NCBI RefSeq assembly: GCF_014334325.1
Contig: NZ_JACSET010000011.1
Span: 17,536 to 81,535, forward strand
DNA length: 64,000 nt
From: Treponema sp. Marseille-Q4130
GTDB taxonomy: Bacteria; Spirochaetota; Spirochaetia; Treponematales; Treponemataceae
Direction of reading: 5' to 3'
Shown: piece after piece, positions 63,866 to 64,000 of the stretch
Position numbering within the stretch: the stretch's first letter is position 1
Layout of the letters: each line of letters opens with the position of its first letter
Translations under genes and position numbers: made by a program
Notes under the pieces: generated by a model
The model's input: only the letters and a program-made list of their open reading frames with translations
Database searches by the model: none
Told to the model about the DNA's origin: nothing

Positions 63866-64000
63866 ATGATACGGTTACGCGGTGCATTTACGGCGATGAT
63901 TACGCCGATGAAGGAAGACGGTTCGATCGATTATGACGGATATCGAAAGCTGCTCCGTTTTCAAATGGAAGAGGGCATCGACGGACTCGTGCCGCTCGGT
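63866..64000 (+). CDS. dapA: 4-hydroxy-tetrahydrodipicolinate synthase, 5' part
   Basis: Only the first 45 residues are in the window (MIRLRGAFTAMITPMKEDGS to GIDGLVPLG). They match the DapA N-terminus: the conserved TAMITP strand, the D-x-x-G-Y-x-x-L-x-x-F helix and the start of the second barrel strand. The enzyme condenses pyruvate and aspartate semialdehyde towards lysine and diaminopimelate or related cell-wall diamino acids. An N-acetylneuraminate lyase relative is possible but less likely. Confidence 0.85.
   Translation, partial: MIRLRGAFTAMITPMKEDGSIDYDGYRKLLRFQMEEGIDGLVPLG

Overview
The window looks like chromosome of a spirochaete, most likely an oral or host-associated Treponema of middling GC. 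This rests on a solitary groEL without groES, a FliL-type gene beside hflX, a Maf/DUF115 flagellin-modification protein, many lipoproteins with loose spirochaetal lipoboxes, a single-chain glycyl-tRNA synthetase, and two large proteins resembling spirochaete-only families. The species is not resolved from sequence alone.

Layout. 1-3.3 kb: an internally deleted histidine-kinase remnant, a secreted lipocalin-like protein, then hflX-fliL on the minus strand. 3.5-8.3 kb (plus): a large two-pass membrane protein with an acidic tail, then thioesterase-metN-metI. 8.4-19.2 kb: two DUF5312-like proteins, an AT-rich insert (10.1-12.8 kb) with a Big2/LRR lipoprotein, tRNA-Asn, a peptide-binding protein, a BrnT/BrnA module and two lipoproteins. 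19.4-23.6 kb (plus): groEL, a membrane-anchored protein and trmJ. 23.7-28.7 kb is accessory: a dead transposase, a ribbon-helix-helix gene with palindromes, a broken toxin-antitoxin pair, rex, then two AT-rich genes (the second a DUF262 nuclease-type protein), each followed by a similar hairpin and 14-bp repeat. 29-34 kb (plus): serC, serA and a PcrA/UvrD helicase. 34-42 kb (minus): Rsm22-like methyltransferase, MerR regulator, der, ptsI, tRNA-Ala, HAD phosphatase, manC and VapBC. 42-47.7 kb: a tandem repeat array, glyS, a structured repeat, an aldo/keto reductase relative, divergent XRE/lipoprotein genes and an HD-GYP protein. 47.9-56.2 kb: maf, a PASTA penicillin-binding protein and lepB (minus), facing a LysM-M23 peptidase, a zinc ribbon and a beta-propeller/deacetylase-like protein (plus). 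56.6-64 kb: a 5'-nucleotidase, a second DUF262/HNH gene on AT-rich DNA, dacA, aroC and the start of dapA.

How genes work together. Envelope growth is well represented (PASTA PBP, LepB, M23 peptidase, DacA, dapA for the peptidoglycan diamino acid), as are serine synthesis (serC-serA), methionine uptake (metNI), translation and ribosome assembly (glyS, der, hflX, trmJ, Rsm22-like, two tRNAs) and redox or second-messenger control (Rex, HD-GYP, PtsI).

The most unusual content is non-coding. Three interspersed repeat families are visible. R1 (seven copies) ends in a hairpin whose two stems differ between copies but stay paired, around a TTC/TGC internal loop; this end always points at a downstream start codon. 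R2 (two copies) has conserved CGAGTTT-type arms around unrelated structured inserts. R3 (three copies) sits on the 3' ends of genes and supplies the last codons of der. R1 is the best candidate for an undescribed structured leader or mobile hairpin element.
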